Shown here piece after piece: positions 24,072 to 32,752 of a stretch of 64,000 nt of DNA. How positions within the stretch are numbered: position 1 is the stretch's first letter; every line of letters starts with the position of its first letter. The notes under the pieces were generated by a model. That model was given only the letters and a program-made list of their open reading frames with translations, was not told the DNA's origin and did no database searches. The translations under genes and the position numbers were made by a program. The stretch spans positions 10,788,001-10,852,000 of the forward strand of contig NZ_CP107853.1 of assembly GCF_036013525.1 (NCBI RefSeq). The letters are read 5' to 3'. Origin of the DNA: Nonomuraea sp. NBC_00507 (GTDB lineage: Bacteria > Actinomycetota > Actinomycetes > Streptosporangiales > Streptosporangiaceae).

Positions 24072-25700
24072 ATGGGACTCGACGCGTACGTGGCAGAGCT
24101 GGACGCCCGATATGAAGCGGACGTCCACATGCCCTGGTCTCTTCACGCGGGGAACGACTACCACACGCGCCTGCGCAGAGGGACCCGCGTCCACCAGACC
24201 AAGGAGGCCGCCGACTACGCCCTCGCGCTGCTGCGACTCGGCAGGGCCGACCGTGCGGCCGACGTGCTGGACGCGCTGGCCGGCCTGCAGGTGACCGATC
24301 CCCTGTCCGAGCATTACGGGCTCTGGGGATGGTTCCTGGAGGAGCCACCCGGGCAGATGGCACCGGCCGACTGGAACTGGGCGGACTTCATCGGAGTACG
24401 ACTGGCGCAGGCCCTGGCCGTCCACGACGAGTCGCTCGACCGCGGCGTACGCGAACGGGTGAGTGCCGCGCTGCGCCACGCCGCGCTGGCGATCTTCCGG
24501 CGGAACGCCGACCCCGGCTACACCAACATCGCGGTGATGGGCGCGGTGACCACCGCCGCGGCGGCCGAGATCCTCGGCCTGCCCTTCCTGCTCGACTTCG
24601 GCCGGCGACGCCTGCGCGCCGTGCTCGCCCTCCACGACCGGAGCGGAGGATTCACCGAGTACAACTCCCCCGCCTACGGGCGGGTCGTCCTGGAAGAGCT
24701 GGAGAGGGCGGCGCTGATCGTGGCCGACGACGGCTTCCGCGCCACCGCCGAGGAGCTGAGGCGGCGCACGTGGGCGGCCCTGGCCGAGCGCTTCCATCCG
24801 GGCACCGGCCAGCTCGCCGGGCCGATGAGCCGCGCGTACCACGACTGGCTCCAGCCGGACCTCGCCGCCTACCTCGCCGCGCAGACCGGCTCGCCGATCA
24901 AAGCCAGGGAGGAAGGGGTGGGTGCCCCGCTCCTCGTGCCGCCCCTGCCCTGCCCGCCGGAGCTCGCCGGGCGGTTCGGAGCCCTCAAGGAGGCGCCGGT
25001 CCAGCTGCGCACCCGCTTCACCGCCACCACCACCGGCACTACCTGGCTCGCCGAGGACGCCTGCCTGGGCTCCGCCGACGAGGAGTGCGCATGGGTTCAG
25101 CGGCGTCCGCTGCTCGGATACTGGCGGACGCCCGAGGATCCCGCGGTGGTCCTGCGCGCCAGGATGCTGCTCAACGGCCACGACCTGAGCGCCGCCTGGT
25201 GCCGCCAGCATCAGGACGGCCCGCGCGTGCTGTCGGCCTGGTGGCTCAGCTACGACTCCGGCGACGTCCACCCCGAGCTCGACCGCCCGCCCGGCAGCGT
25301 CTTCGATGTCAGCGACCTGCGGCTGCGCGTCTCGTTGCAGGGCCGTGGAGCCACGGTGCGCGAGCTGCGCGACGGCGTGTTCGCGCTGACGGCCGGAGCG
25401 CGCCAGGCCGTCGTGCACACCGGGCCCGCGGAGTTCCTCGGCACGCCGAGCACGTGGCGGGCCAGGGAAGGGGGCGGGGCGGCGGGCGCGGAAGTCGTGC
25501 TGTACGCAGGCCCCTCCGCGCCCGTCGACTTCCACCAGGCCAGACTGCACGCCGCCTTCGCCCTGGAGCTGATCCGGGTGGGACGGCACCACAGCACCGC
25601 CACCCTGACCGCCTCGCGGGAGGCGGCCGGGACCATCCGCTGGGGCTGGGACGGACTGACCGTGTCCACCCCGATCGACCCGACGCCCTTCGACCGGTAA
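24072..25700 (+). CDS. Unrecognised 542-residue protein, possible alpha/alpha-toroid carbohydrate enzyme
   Basis: This gene starts five bases after the beta-mannosidase stop. The first about 280 residues are rich in amphipathic helices with aromatic and acidic clusters (GLWGWFLEEPPGQM, ADWNWADF, GGFTEYNSPAYGRVVLEELE). The last about 220 are strand-rich. This order, a helical toroid followed by a beta sandwich, is seen in heparinase II/III-like and other polysaccharide lyase or hydrolase families, and the EYNSP segment fits that picture. I cannot assign a family or identify catalytic residues with confidence. With no signal peptide it should work in the cytoplasm on the same imported glycan. 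Confidence 0.6.
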   Translation: MGLDAYVAELDARYEADVHMPWSLHAGNDYHTRLRRGTRVHQTKEAADYALALLRLGRADRAADVLDALAGLQVTDPLSEHYGLWGWFLEEPPGQMAPADWNWADFIGVRLAQALAVHDESLDRGVRERVSAALRHAALAIFRRNADPGYTNIAVMGAVTTAAAAEILGLPFLLDFGRRRLRAVLALHDRSGGFTEYNSPAYGRVVLEELERAALIVADDGFRATAEELRRRTWAALAERFHPGTGQLAGPMSRAYHDWLQPDLAAYLAAQTGSPIKAREEGVGAPLLVPPLPCPPELAGRFGALKEAPVQLRTRFTATTTGTTWLAEDACLGSADEECAWVQRRPLLGYWRTPEDPAVVLRARMLLNGHDLSAAWCRQHQDGPRVLSAWWLSYDSGDVHPELDRPPGSVFDVSDLRLRVSLQGRGATVRELRDGVFALTAGARQAVVHTGPAEFLGTPSTWRAREGGGAAGAEVVLYAGPSAPVDFHQARLHAAFALELIRVGRHHSTATLTASREAAGTIRWGWDGLTVSTPIDPTPFDR

Positions 25701-25722
25701 GACCCGCGGCAAAGGAGTTCAC

Positions 25723-27279
25723 ATGTCCCCGATTTCGCGACGCAACCTGGTACTCGGCGTACCCGCCCTGGCGATGGCCGGCGCGCTCGCCGGGCAGCGC
25801 CCGGCCGCCGCCGGCACGCTGCTGGTCGACCGGTACGGCCAGTACCTCTACGAAGACTGGCCGGGCAAGGTCACCTCGGACGAGCAGTTGAAGCGCGAGT
25901 ACGCCGAGGAACGGGCGAGACTGTCCGGGATCACCTTCGACTCCACCACCTACGACCGGTACGGCGGCCTGAAGAGGCTGGGACGCCGTGCGGCCACCGG
26001 ATACTTCCGGCTGGAGAAGGTGGACGGACGCTGGTGGTTCGTCACACCCGACGGCCACCTGTTCTTCCTCAAGGCAGTGGACGCCTTCTCCGCTGACGAG
26101 TGGGGCTACGGCACCCTGTACAAGAACGCCGACGGCAGCCCCAGGCAGGTCTTCCAGGAACTGCCCGACCCCGGCCGGTTCGCCGCGGCGTACGCCGTCG
26201 TCGAGCAGGGGTTGCACACGGTGAGCTTCCTCAAGGCCAACCTGATGCGGAAGTACGGCGACGACTACCGGGACGGGTGGCGCGACCTCAGCAGGCGCCG
26301 GATGATCGATTGGGGGTTCAACGCGCAGGGCAAGTGGCATCGGGATCCGGCCGTGGTCATGCCGTACATCGAAAGGGCCCCCACCCCCGTCGACGTCATC
26401 CGGGTGCGATGGGGCATCGACCCGTTCGACCCCGACTTCTCCGCCAAGCTCGATCGCGCCTTCGACGACTTCGGCCTGCGGCGCTTCCGCGACGATCCCT
26501 GGCTGATCGGCTACTTCTTCGAGAACGAGCGCGGCTGGAACCGTGACGTCGTGGCCGAGGTGGTGCGGCAGGGCTCGGGCCTGCCGGCGAAGCGGTCGTT
26601 CGTCACCTACCTGGAGGAGACGTACGCGGACCTCGCCCGGGTCAACGACCTCCTGGGGACCGGCGCGGGCTCGTTCCGTGAGCTCACCGACCTCGCGATC
26701 GACATCGCCAGGGTGCCCGCACAGGACGTGCGGGCGTTCATCACCCTGGCCTCGAAGACCTACTTCAAGAAGGTGCGTGCCGCGATCAGGCGGCAGGACC
26801 CGCACCATCTGTTCATCGGCTCGTCCCTGGTGCCGACGTGGCGGACCAGCCCCGAGTGGAACGTCGGCGGGATCGAGCACCTCGACGCGATCTCCTTCGA
26901 CTGGTATTCCAGGAGCGCCGACTACCTGCGGCAGTACGAGACCTACGACAAGCCGATCGTCAACATCGAGTTCTCCTTCTGCTATCCGAGCAGGGGCCTC
27001 ACCTCGCACAACGCGGGGATCACCGCGACCAGCATCGCGAACCGCGGCGAGCTGTTCCGGTCGTTCGTCGAGGCACAGGCGAAGAGCCCGGTGTTCGTGG
27101 GGTACGCCTGGTTCGTCCACTACGACCAGGCCGTGACGGCGAAGCCGGGCGCCACCGAGTCGTTCAACATGGGCCTGGTGAACCAGCAGGACCAGCCGTA
27201 CCACGAGATGACCGACATCATGCGCCTGACCAACAGGGACCTCGAAACGGTCCACCTGCGCGGCGCCGACGGCTTGTAA
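25723..27279 (+). CDS. Tat-exported clan GH-A glycoside hydrolase, GH50/agarase-like
   Basis: This 518-residue protein has a twin-arginine signal (ISRRNLVLGV, cleavage near residue 30). The segment GYFRLEKVDGRWWFVTPDGH (residues 93-112) resembles the conserved N-terminal module boundary of beta-agarase-type enzymes. LIGYFFENERGW gives the clan GH-A Asn268-Glu269 acid/base pair, and IVNIEFSF gives the probable nucleophile Glu416. It is preceded by AAAGGAG and lies 22 bases after the previous gene. It would attack the polymer outside the cell, with the importer and beta-mannosidase handling products. The family placement is from memory of motif patterns; other GH-A families remain possible. Confidence 0.6.
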   Translation: MSPISRRNLVLGVPALAMAGALAGQRPAAAGTLLVDRYGQYLYEDWPGKVTSDEQLKREYAEERARLSGITFDSTTYDRYGGLKRLGRRAATGYFRLEKVDGRWWFVTPDGHLFFLKAVDAFSADEWGYGTLYKNADGSPRQVFQELPDPGRFAAAYAVVEQGLHTVSFLKANLMRKYGDDYRDGWRDLSRRRMIDWGFNAQGKWHRDPAVVMPYIERAPTPVDVIRVRWGIDPFDPDFSAKLDRAFDDFGLRRFRDDPWLIGYFFENERGWNRDVVAEVVRQGSGLPAKRSFVTYLEETYADLARVNDLLGTGAGSFRELTDLAIDIARVPAQDVRAFITLASKTYFKKVRAAIRRQDPHHLFIGSSLVPTWRTSPEWNVGGIEHLDAISFDWYSRSADYLRQYETYDKPIVNIEFSFCYPSRGLTSHNAGITATSIANRGELFRSFVEAQAKSPVFVGYAWFVHYDQAVTAKPGATESFNMGLVNQQDQPYHEMTDIMRLTNRDLETVHLRGADGL

Positions 27280-27302
27280 AAGGCGGAGGGCCGACGTAGC
27301 GT
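27274..27302 (+). promoter_or_regulatory. Promoter of the GbsR-P450 operon
   Basis: TTGTAA (27274-27279, overlapping the stop codon of the preceding hydrolase gene) and TAGCGT (27297-27302) are 17 bases apart. The predicted start site is near 27309, within the palindromic operator described separately. Confidence 0.5.
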
Positions 27303-27319
27303 ACGTAAAGTACGTACTT
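27302..27319. promoter_or_regulatory. Candidate operator of the GbsR/MarR-type regulator
   Basis: The 12-base perfect palindrome AAGTACGTACTT (27308-27319) is preceded by another TACGTA copy at 27302-27307, so TACGTA occurs twice with nine-base spacing. It covers the predicted transcription start and precedes the regulator gene by 25 bases, suggesting autoregulation. Confidence 0.5.
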
Positions 27320-27344
27320 GACGAACCTCATGAGGTTGGCGCCG

Positions 27345-27806
27345 ATGAATCCGCGGGAGAGCGAGTTCGTCGACCGGATGGGGCTGATCATGGAGCGTCT
27401 CGGCGGGACGCGGACGATGGGCCGGCTATATGCGTGGCTGCTCATCTGCGACCCGCCTGATCAGTCCCTCACCGATCTGGCGGCGGAGCTGGGCGTGAGC
27501 AAGACGGCGACCAGCACGGTGGCCCGGCAGCTGGAGCTGACCGGGATGATCGAGCGCGCGCCCACGGCGAAACGGGAGCACCGCTACCGGGTGGTCGGCG
27601 GCGGATGGACGCACGTCCTGCAGGTCCAGCTGGCCGCCGTGCGGCAGACACTGGACGTCCTCGACTTCGGACTGTCGATCATCGATGGAGACCGCCCCGA
27701 GCAGCGGGGACGGCTGGAGGAGACCCGGAAGTTCTTCGCCTTCACCGTGCAGGACGCGGACGAGATGCTCCAGCGCTGGGAAAAATATCGCGACAAGTCG
27801 GACTGA
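27345..27806 (+). CDS. GbsR/MarR-family transcriptional regulator
   Basis: This 153-residue winged-helix protein starts MNPRESEFVDRMGLIMERLG, a typical GbsR N-terminus, followed by GRLYAWLLICDPPDQSLTDL and the recognition region LGVSKTATSTVARQLE. A C-terminal dimerisation helix carries many charged residues. In-frame TTG 27318 and ATG 27330 are possible, but GAGG nine bases before 27345 and family length favour the later start. The P450 gene follows 21 bases later, so the regulator probably controls that enzyme. Confidence 0.82.
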   Translation: MNPRESEFVDRMGLIMERLGGTRTMGRLYAWLLICDPPDQSLTDLAAELGVSKTATSTVARQLELTGMIERAPTAKREHRYRVVGGGWTHVLQVQLAAVRQTLDVLDFGLSIIDGDRPEQRGRLEETRKFFAFTVQDADEMLQRWEKYRDKSD

Positions 27807-27827
27807 GAACAAGGGGAGGGAGAGGCG

Positions 27828-29030
27828 ATGGCCACCATCGTCGAGCGGTACAACGTTCCCAAGCAACACTTCTGGCTGCACGGACCGCGAACCGGCCAGC
27901 CGGTCGAGTACGACCCCGACACCGGCCTGTGGAGCGTCTACGGCTACCCGGAGCTGCTGGAGGTCCTCGGCGACCCCGCGACCTTCTCCTCCGACACCAT
28001 GCGCATCGTGCCCAAGGACCAGCTGCCCGAGGGCGAGGAGATCTCCTTGGCGGGCTTCATCACCCAGATCGACCCGCCCGAGCATGGCAAACTGCGCAAG
28101 CTGGTCAGCAGCGCCTTCACCCGCAAGGTCATCGCGGATCTCGAGCCGAGGATCGCCGCCCTCACCCGCGAGCTGCTCGACGCGGCCCGCGATCGCGACC
28201 GGTTCGAGCTCGTGACCGATCTGGCCTACCCGCTTCCCGTCATCGTCATCGCGGAGCTGCTGGGCGTGCCCACCAGCGATCGCGTCCTGTTCAAGGACTG
28301 GGCCGACGCGCTGTTCCAGCGTGACGCCAAGCTCTCGCTCAAGGAGACCCCCGAAGAACGGGGCGTGGACGTGCAGGCCACGATGACGGCGTGGCGGGAC
28401 ATGTTCGCCTACCTCGCCGGCCACGCCGCGGAGCGCCGGCGGCAGCCGCGCGCCGACCTGCTCACCAAGCTGGTCGAGGCCGAGGTGGACGGCGAGCGCC
28501 TGCCGGACGATCAGGTCGTCAACTTCGCGATGGTCCTGCTGCTGGCCGGGCACATCACCACGACGATGCTGCTCGGCAACACGGTGCTGTGTCTGGACGC
28601 CTTCCCCGAGCAGCAGGAGAGGGTACGGGGCGACCGCACGACGATCCCGGCCGTCATCGAGGAGTCGCTCCGCTACCTCACCCCGTTCGCCGCCCTCGCC
28701 CGCGCCACCATGCGCGAAGCCGAGCTCGGCGGGGTGACGATTCCGGCCGACACCCTGGTCATGTGCTGGCTGGCGACCGCCAACAGGGACGCCCGCCAGT
28801 TCCCCGACCCGGACGCCTTCGACCCGGACCGCGACCCCAACCCGCATCTCGGCTTCGGCCGCGGCATCCACTTCTGCCTGGGCGCCCCCTTGGCCCGGCT
28901 GGAGGGGCGGGTCGCGCTGGACATCCTGCTCGACCGGTTCCCCACCCTGCGCACCGACCCCGACGACCCCGTGGACTTCATCCCCACGCCGACGATGGCG
29001 GGAGTGCGCCGCCTTCCGCTGCTGGTCTGA
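27828..29030 (+). CDS. Cytochrome P450
   Basis: This 400-residue soluble bacterial P450 has the heme-ligand loop FGRGIHFCLG with Cys350, the E-x-x-R motif at Glu279-Arg282 (ESLRY), and the I-helix LLAGHITTT (residues 238-246). His and Ile replace the usual acid-containing A-G-x-D/E-T segment. A strong GGGAGGGAGAGG precedes the ATG. No ferredoxin or reductase gene is adjacent, so electrons must come from partners elsewhere. The substrate is unknown. Confidence 0.93.
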   Translation: MATIVERYNVPKQHFWLHGPRTGQPVEYDPDTGLWSVYGYPELLEVLGDPATFSSDTMRIVPKDQLPEGEEISLAGFITQIDPPEHGKLRKLVSSAFTRKVIADLEPRIAALTRELLDAARDRDRFELVTDLAYPLPVIVIAELLGVPTSDRVLFKDWADALFQRDAKLSLKETPEERGVDVQATMTAWRDMFAYLAGHAAERRRQPRADLLTKLVEAEVDGERLPDDQVVNFAMVLLLAGHITTTMLLGNTVLCLDAFPEQQERVRGDRTTIPAVIEESLRYLTPFAALARATMREAELGGVTIPADTLVMCWLATANRDARQFPDPDAFDPDRDPNPHLGFGRGIHFCLGAPLARLEGRVALDILLDRFPTLRTDPDDPVDFIPTPTMAGVRRLPLLV

Positions 29031-29162
29031 CGTCAGTAGGGGTGCTTCACGTAGGCGTCGCGGTGCGCGGCCGGCTGCGCGTGGCGGGGACGGCGGCGGC
29101 GCGCCCGCGCGGGATGGCGCTGGTGGCCCGGCCCCGCGAAGGCCTCCCTGGGGCGGCGTACG

Positions 29163-29590
29163 GTGTCCACCTGGACGTACAACGGCGTCGTGCCGGGTCC
29201 GCGGATCGAGGCCACGGCCGGGAGATCGTCAGAGTGCACCCAGCACGACCGCGGCCTGTACGGACCCTTGATCGTCGCCGACCCGCATGAGCCGCTCGGC
29301 TACGACGAGGGGTTCACGGTGCTGCTCGACGACTGGCTGGACGGCATCGGCGGCACCCCGGACGACGCGCTGCGCCGGCTGAACTCCACCACCCAGCACG
29401 ACGACACCCTACGCAGTGACGCGCTCGGCGGCGTGGCGGCGGAGCTGCGCCATCCGCTCTACCTGGTCAACGGCCGCACGCCGGACACGCCCGCGACGTT
29501 CGCCGGCACGCCGGGACGGCGGGTCAGGTTCCGGGTGATCAACGCGGCCGCCGACACCGCGTTGCGCTACGACGTCCTCGTACGGGGCCG
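29163..29590 (+). pseudogene. Multicopper oxidase remnant
   Basis: The frame reads STWTYNGVVPGPRIEATAG, the conserved first cupredoxin-domain segment, and then jumps to QHDRGLYGPLIVADPHEPLG and LLDDWLDG. That second part normally follows both His-x-His copper motifs about 90 residues later. An internal deletion has thus removed the copper ligands of domain 1. After LVNGRTPDTPATFAGTPGRR and RVINAAADTALRYDV the similarity stops and the rest of the gene (domains 2-3) is absent. A GTG start exists but the product could not be a functional oxidase. Confidence 0.75.
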
Positions 29591-29660
29591 CGCAAGGGTA
29601 CGGTCCGCCGCCTCATGGCGCCACCCACGGCCACTAGGCATCCGCGCACGACGTGCCCAT

Positions 29661-29690
29661 TTGCGTACGGCGTGCGCCACGCGCTAGGGT
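29661..29690 (+). promoter_or_regulatory. Leaderless promoter and operator of the TetR gene
   Basis: TTGCGT (29661-29666) and TAGGGT (29685-29690) are 18 bases apart and the -10 box ends only eight bases before the ATG, so the transcript is predicted to be leaderless. The spacer holds the inverted repeat GCGTG-CGC-CACGC (29670-29682), a plausible TetR autoregulatory site. Confidence 0.5.
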
Positions 29691-29698
29691 GTGGTCCC

Positions 29699-30436
29699 AT
29701 GGCAGCAGACAAGCAACCGCTTCCGTCGGTGTGGGCCCGCCCGCGCAAGGAGCGGGAGCAGCCGGTCCTGAGCAGGGAGCACATCGTGGCCGAGGCCGTG
29801 CGGCTCCTCGACGAGGAGGGCATGGACGCCCTGAGCATGCGCCGCCTGGGCAGCAGGCTGGGCGCGGGCGCCACCTCGCTCTACCGGCACGTGGCCAACA
29901 AGGACGAGTTGTTCGAGCTGGCCGTGGACGAGGTCTATGGCGAGCTGGCGCTGAGCGCGCCGGGTGATCCGGCCGCGTGGCGGGCCACCGTGACCGAGGT
30001 CGCCGGCGGACTGCGCGCGACGATCCTGCGCCACCCGTGGGTGGCCGCCAAGCTCGGCGAGGCAGGGCTGTCCTACCTCGGGCCCAACGTGCTGCGCCGC
30101 TCCGAGCACCTGCTCGCTGTGTTCGAGGGCGCCGGCTTCTCGCTGAAGGAGGCCGATCGGGCGATGAACGCCGTCATCGCCTACGTGCTGGGCGTCTCCA
30201 CCAGCGAGGCCGCGTGGATCTCCATGGTCGCCCGCAGCGGGCAGAGCGAGCAGGCGTGGGCCGAGCAGCTGTGGCCGGCCGCCGAGCAGGCCGTCCGGGA
30301 CTTCCCCCGGCTGCGCGCCCTGTATGCCGAGCAGCGCGAGGCCGAGCCGTCCGCGGAGAACGAGGACAACTTCGACTACGGCCTCCAGCGCCTCCTCGAC
30401 GGCCTGGAAGCCCGCCTCCGCACCGCCGCGGGCTGA
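29699..30436 (+). CDS. TetR/AcrR-family transcriptional regulator
   Basis: This 245-residue protein has an N-terminal TetR helix-turn-helix (IVAEAVRLLDEEGMDALSMR, then GAGATSLYRHVANKDEL, residues 27-70). The large helical ligand-binding domain resembles the TetR_C class that senses drugs (ILRHPWVAAKLGEAG). No Shine-Dalgarno sequence precedes the ATG, in keeping with the leaderless promoter. An amino-acid-type permease lies 203 bases downstream in the same direction and may or may not be a target. Confidence 0.9.
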   Translation: MAADKQPLPSVWARPRKEREQPVLSREHIVAEAVRLLDEEGMDALSMRRLGSRLGAGATSLYRHVANKDELFELAVDEVYGELALSAPGDPAAWRATVTEVAGGLRATILRHPWVAAKLGEAGLSYLGPNVLRRSEHLLAVFEGAGFSLKEADRAMNAVIAYVLGVSTSEAAWISMVARSGQSEQAWAEQLWPAAEQAVRDFPRLRALYAEQREAEPSAENEDNFDYGLQRLLDGLEARLRTAAG

Positions 30437-30638
30437 CCCCGCCTCACCACGGCGGGCAGCATGGCCGCCCCGAGCAGGGGTGTTCCGAGCCTGGCTCACG
30501 ATGTGATTCGCGTGGCACATCCTGGCCGGACCTTGCGACGTGACCCCGGGCTACGGAAGGATCACCGGGTCGATACACCCCCCTCGCGCCCTGGGCACCC
30601 CCCGCCCTATGGCCGCATGACGACATGGAGAGGCTGTC

Positions 30639-32024
30639 GTGCGCACACAGGAGAGCATCGAGCAGTTCGGTTACGAGCAAGAGTTACGACGCGGAGTCGG
30701 GCTGCCAGACCTCGTGTTCTACGGCCTGGTGTTCATGGTGCCGATCGCGCCTTTCGCGATTTTCGGCCTCGTCTACTCGCAGTCGGGCGGCATGCCGGCG
30801 CTGGCGTACCTGATCGGGATGATCGCGCTGCTGTTCACGGCCGCGTCGTACGCGCAGATGGTCAAGGCGTTCCCGCTGTCGGGGTCGGTCTACAACTACG
30901 CCGGCCGCGGCATCGCGCCGCCGGTCGGGTTCCTGACCGGGTGGATGGTGCTGCTCGACTACATCCTCGTCCCGTGCCTGCTCTACCTTGTGGCGTCCAT
31001 CGCCATGAACTCCAGCGTGCCGCAGGTGCCCGTGTGGGCGTGGCTGGTCATCTTCGTGGTCGTCAACATGGTGATCAACCTGCGCGGCATCCGGATGACG
31101 GTCAAGCTCACCCGCGTGATGATCGCGTTCGAGCTCGTCGTGCTGGCGTTGTTCCTGCTGATCGGCGTCTGGGCGCTGCTGCAGGGCAAGGGCCAGGGCT
31201 TCAGCCTCGCGCCGCTGTTCAATCCCGAGACGTTCTCCTGGCCGGTGATGTTCGCCGCGGTCTCGGTCGCGGTCCTGTCGTTCCTCGGCTTCGACGGCAT
31301 CAGCATGCTGGTCGAGGAGTCCACCGGCGGCTCCGTCCAAGTGGGCCGGGCCATGCGGGTTGCGCTGGCCCTGGCCGGGGTGTTGTTCATCGCGCAGGTG
31401 TGGGTGGCCGCGCTGCTGGTGCCCGACCCCGCGGGGCTGCTGAGTGAGGGCAGCGAAACCGCGTTCTACGACGCGGCGGCGCTCGCCGGCGGCGAGTGGC
31501 TCAGGCACGTCACCTCGACCGCCACCGCGCTCTCCTGGGGCCTGGCCAACACGCTGGTGGCTCAGGTCGCCGTGTCGCGCCTGCTCTACGCGATGGCGCG
31601 CGACAGACAGCTGCCGTCGTTCCTGGCCAAGGTGTCGGTCCGGCACTCGGTGCCGTCCAACGCCATCATCCTCATCTCCGTGTTGTCCATCGGGCTCGGG
31701 ATCTGGATGACCACCCGCGACGACGGCGTCGTGCTGCTCTCCAGCCTCATCAACATGGGCGCTATGGTCGCCTTCGTGGTCCTGCACCTGTCGGTGATCG
31801 TCCACTACGAGTTCCGCATGCGGTCCGAGAACATGTGGTCACACCTGATCTCGCCGCTGATCGGAATGGCGATCCTCGTGTTCGTCGTGATCAACGCCAA
31901 CGTGTGGGCGCAGGTGCTCGGCCTCGCCTGGTTCGGCATCGGCGTCGTGGTGCTGGGCGTACTGTACGGCCTCGGCCTCCGTCCCGCCCTGCCCGGCATG
32001 GGCGTCAAGTCGACCCGCCGGTAG
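30639..32024 (+). CDS. APC-family amino acid/polyamine permease
   Basis: This 461-residue integral membrane protein has about 12 hydrophobic segments. The first carries LPDLVFYGLVFMVPIAPFAI, typical of the APC superfamily, and FLGFDGISMLVEES marks helix 6. The GTG start has GGAGAGG upstream. APC carriers move amino acids or amines with a proton or by exchange. The specific substrate cannot be deduced. The GPP34 gene follows 22 bases later and may be co-transcribed. Confidence 0.88.
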   Translation: MRTQESIEQFGYEQELRRGVGLPDLVFYGLVFMVPIAPFAIFGLVYSQSGGMPALAYLIGMIALLFTAASYAQMVKAFPLSGSVYNYAGRGIAPPVGFLTGWMVLLDYILVPCLLYLVASIAMNSSVPQVPVWAWLVIFVVVNMVINLRGIRMTVKLTRVMIAFELVVLALFLLIGVWALLQGKGQGFSLAPLFNPETFSWPVMFAAVSVAVLSFLGFDGISMLVEESTGGSVQVGRAMRVALALAGVLFIAQVWVAALLVPDPAGLLSEGSETAFYDAAALAGGEWLRHVTSTATALSWGLANTLVAQVAVSRLLYAMARDRQLPSFLAKVSVRHSVPSNAIILISVLSIGLGIWMTTRDDGVVLLSSLINMGAMVAFVVLHLSVIVHYEFRMRSENMWSHLISPLIGMAILVFVVINANVWAQVLGLAWFGIGVVVLGVLYGLGLRPALPGMGVKSTRR

Positions 32025-32046
32025 CGGACAAAGGATTCACACCGCC

Positions 32047-32682
32047 ATGAACCGGCTGCCGCTTCATCAGGACCTCTATCTCGTCGCGCACGACCAGTCC
32101 GGCAAGCCCTTGATCCATCAGTCCTCGATGGCGCTCGGGCTGGCCGGCGCGGCGCTGCTCGACCTGGCCCTGGACGGCCGCGTCGCGGTCGCGAGGGGCC
32201 GGGTCGCGGTCTCCGACCCCGTCGTCCCCACCGGTGACCCGCTCACCGACGACCTGCTCGCGCTCGTCGCCGGGGAGCCAGGGGACGTGCGGTCACCGAT
32301 CAAGAAGGTGGCCGAGCGGGCCTACGACCGCACCCGGGAGGATCTGGTCGCGGCCGGCGTGTTGCTGCGGGTGACCAAGAGGGTGATGGGCGTGCTGCCG
32401 ACCACGCGCTATCAGCTCGCCGACGTCGCCTCGGTCGTACGCGCCTCTTCGGGGGCGCGTTCCGCGGTCGAGGGCTGGAAGAAACCGGACGCCCGGGCTG
32501 CGGCGCTGTGCGGCCTGGTGGCCGTGCTGCGGCTGGAGGCGGAGCTCTACCTCGACCTGCCGTCGAGCGAGCTCGTCGGCCGGCTGCGCGAGATCGTCCG
32601 CGACAGTCCGCGGGTGGTCGACGAGTTGGTCGCCGTGGTGGACACGCTGGTCGCGGAGGCAGCAATAGCGGTATATCGCTGA
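32047..32682 (+). CDS. GPP34 (GOLPH3/Vps74-like) family protein
   Basis: This 211-residue helical protein starts with LPLHQDLYLVAHDQSGKPLI, the conserved opening of the GPP34 family, followed by ALGLAGAALLDLALDGRVAV and a C-terminal helical bundle. Eukaryotic members bind phosphatidylinositol-4-phosphate at the Golgi. Actinobacterial relatives are common but their role is unclear. The Arg/Trp residues that contact the lipid head group in GOLPH3 are not obvious here. Confidence 0.85.
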   Translation: MNRLPLHQDLYLVAHDQSGKPLIHQSSMALGLAGAALLDLALDGRVAVARGRVAVSDPVVPTGDPLTDDLLALVAGEPGDVRSPIKKVAERAYDRTREDLVAAGVLLRVTKRVMGVLPTTRYQLADVASVVRASSGARSAVEGWKKPDARAAALCGLVAVLRLEAELYLDLPSSELVGRLREIVRDSPRVVDELVAVVDTLVAEAAIAVYR

Positions 32683-32752
32683 TTTGTCGTGATACATGGA
32701 CGATGCCCCAAACGCGAGTTACGCTCCGCTCGCCGAGATATGGGGGGAATTC

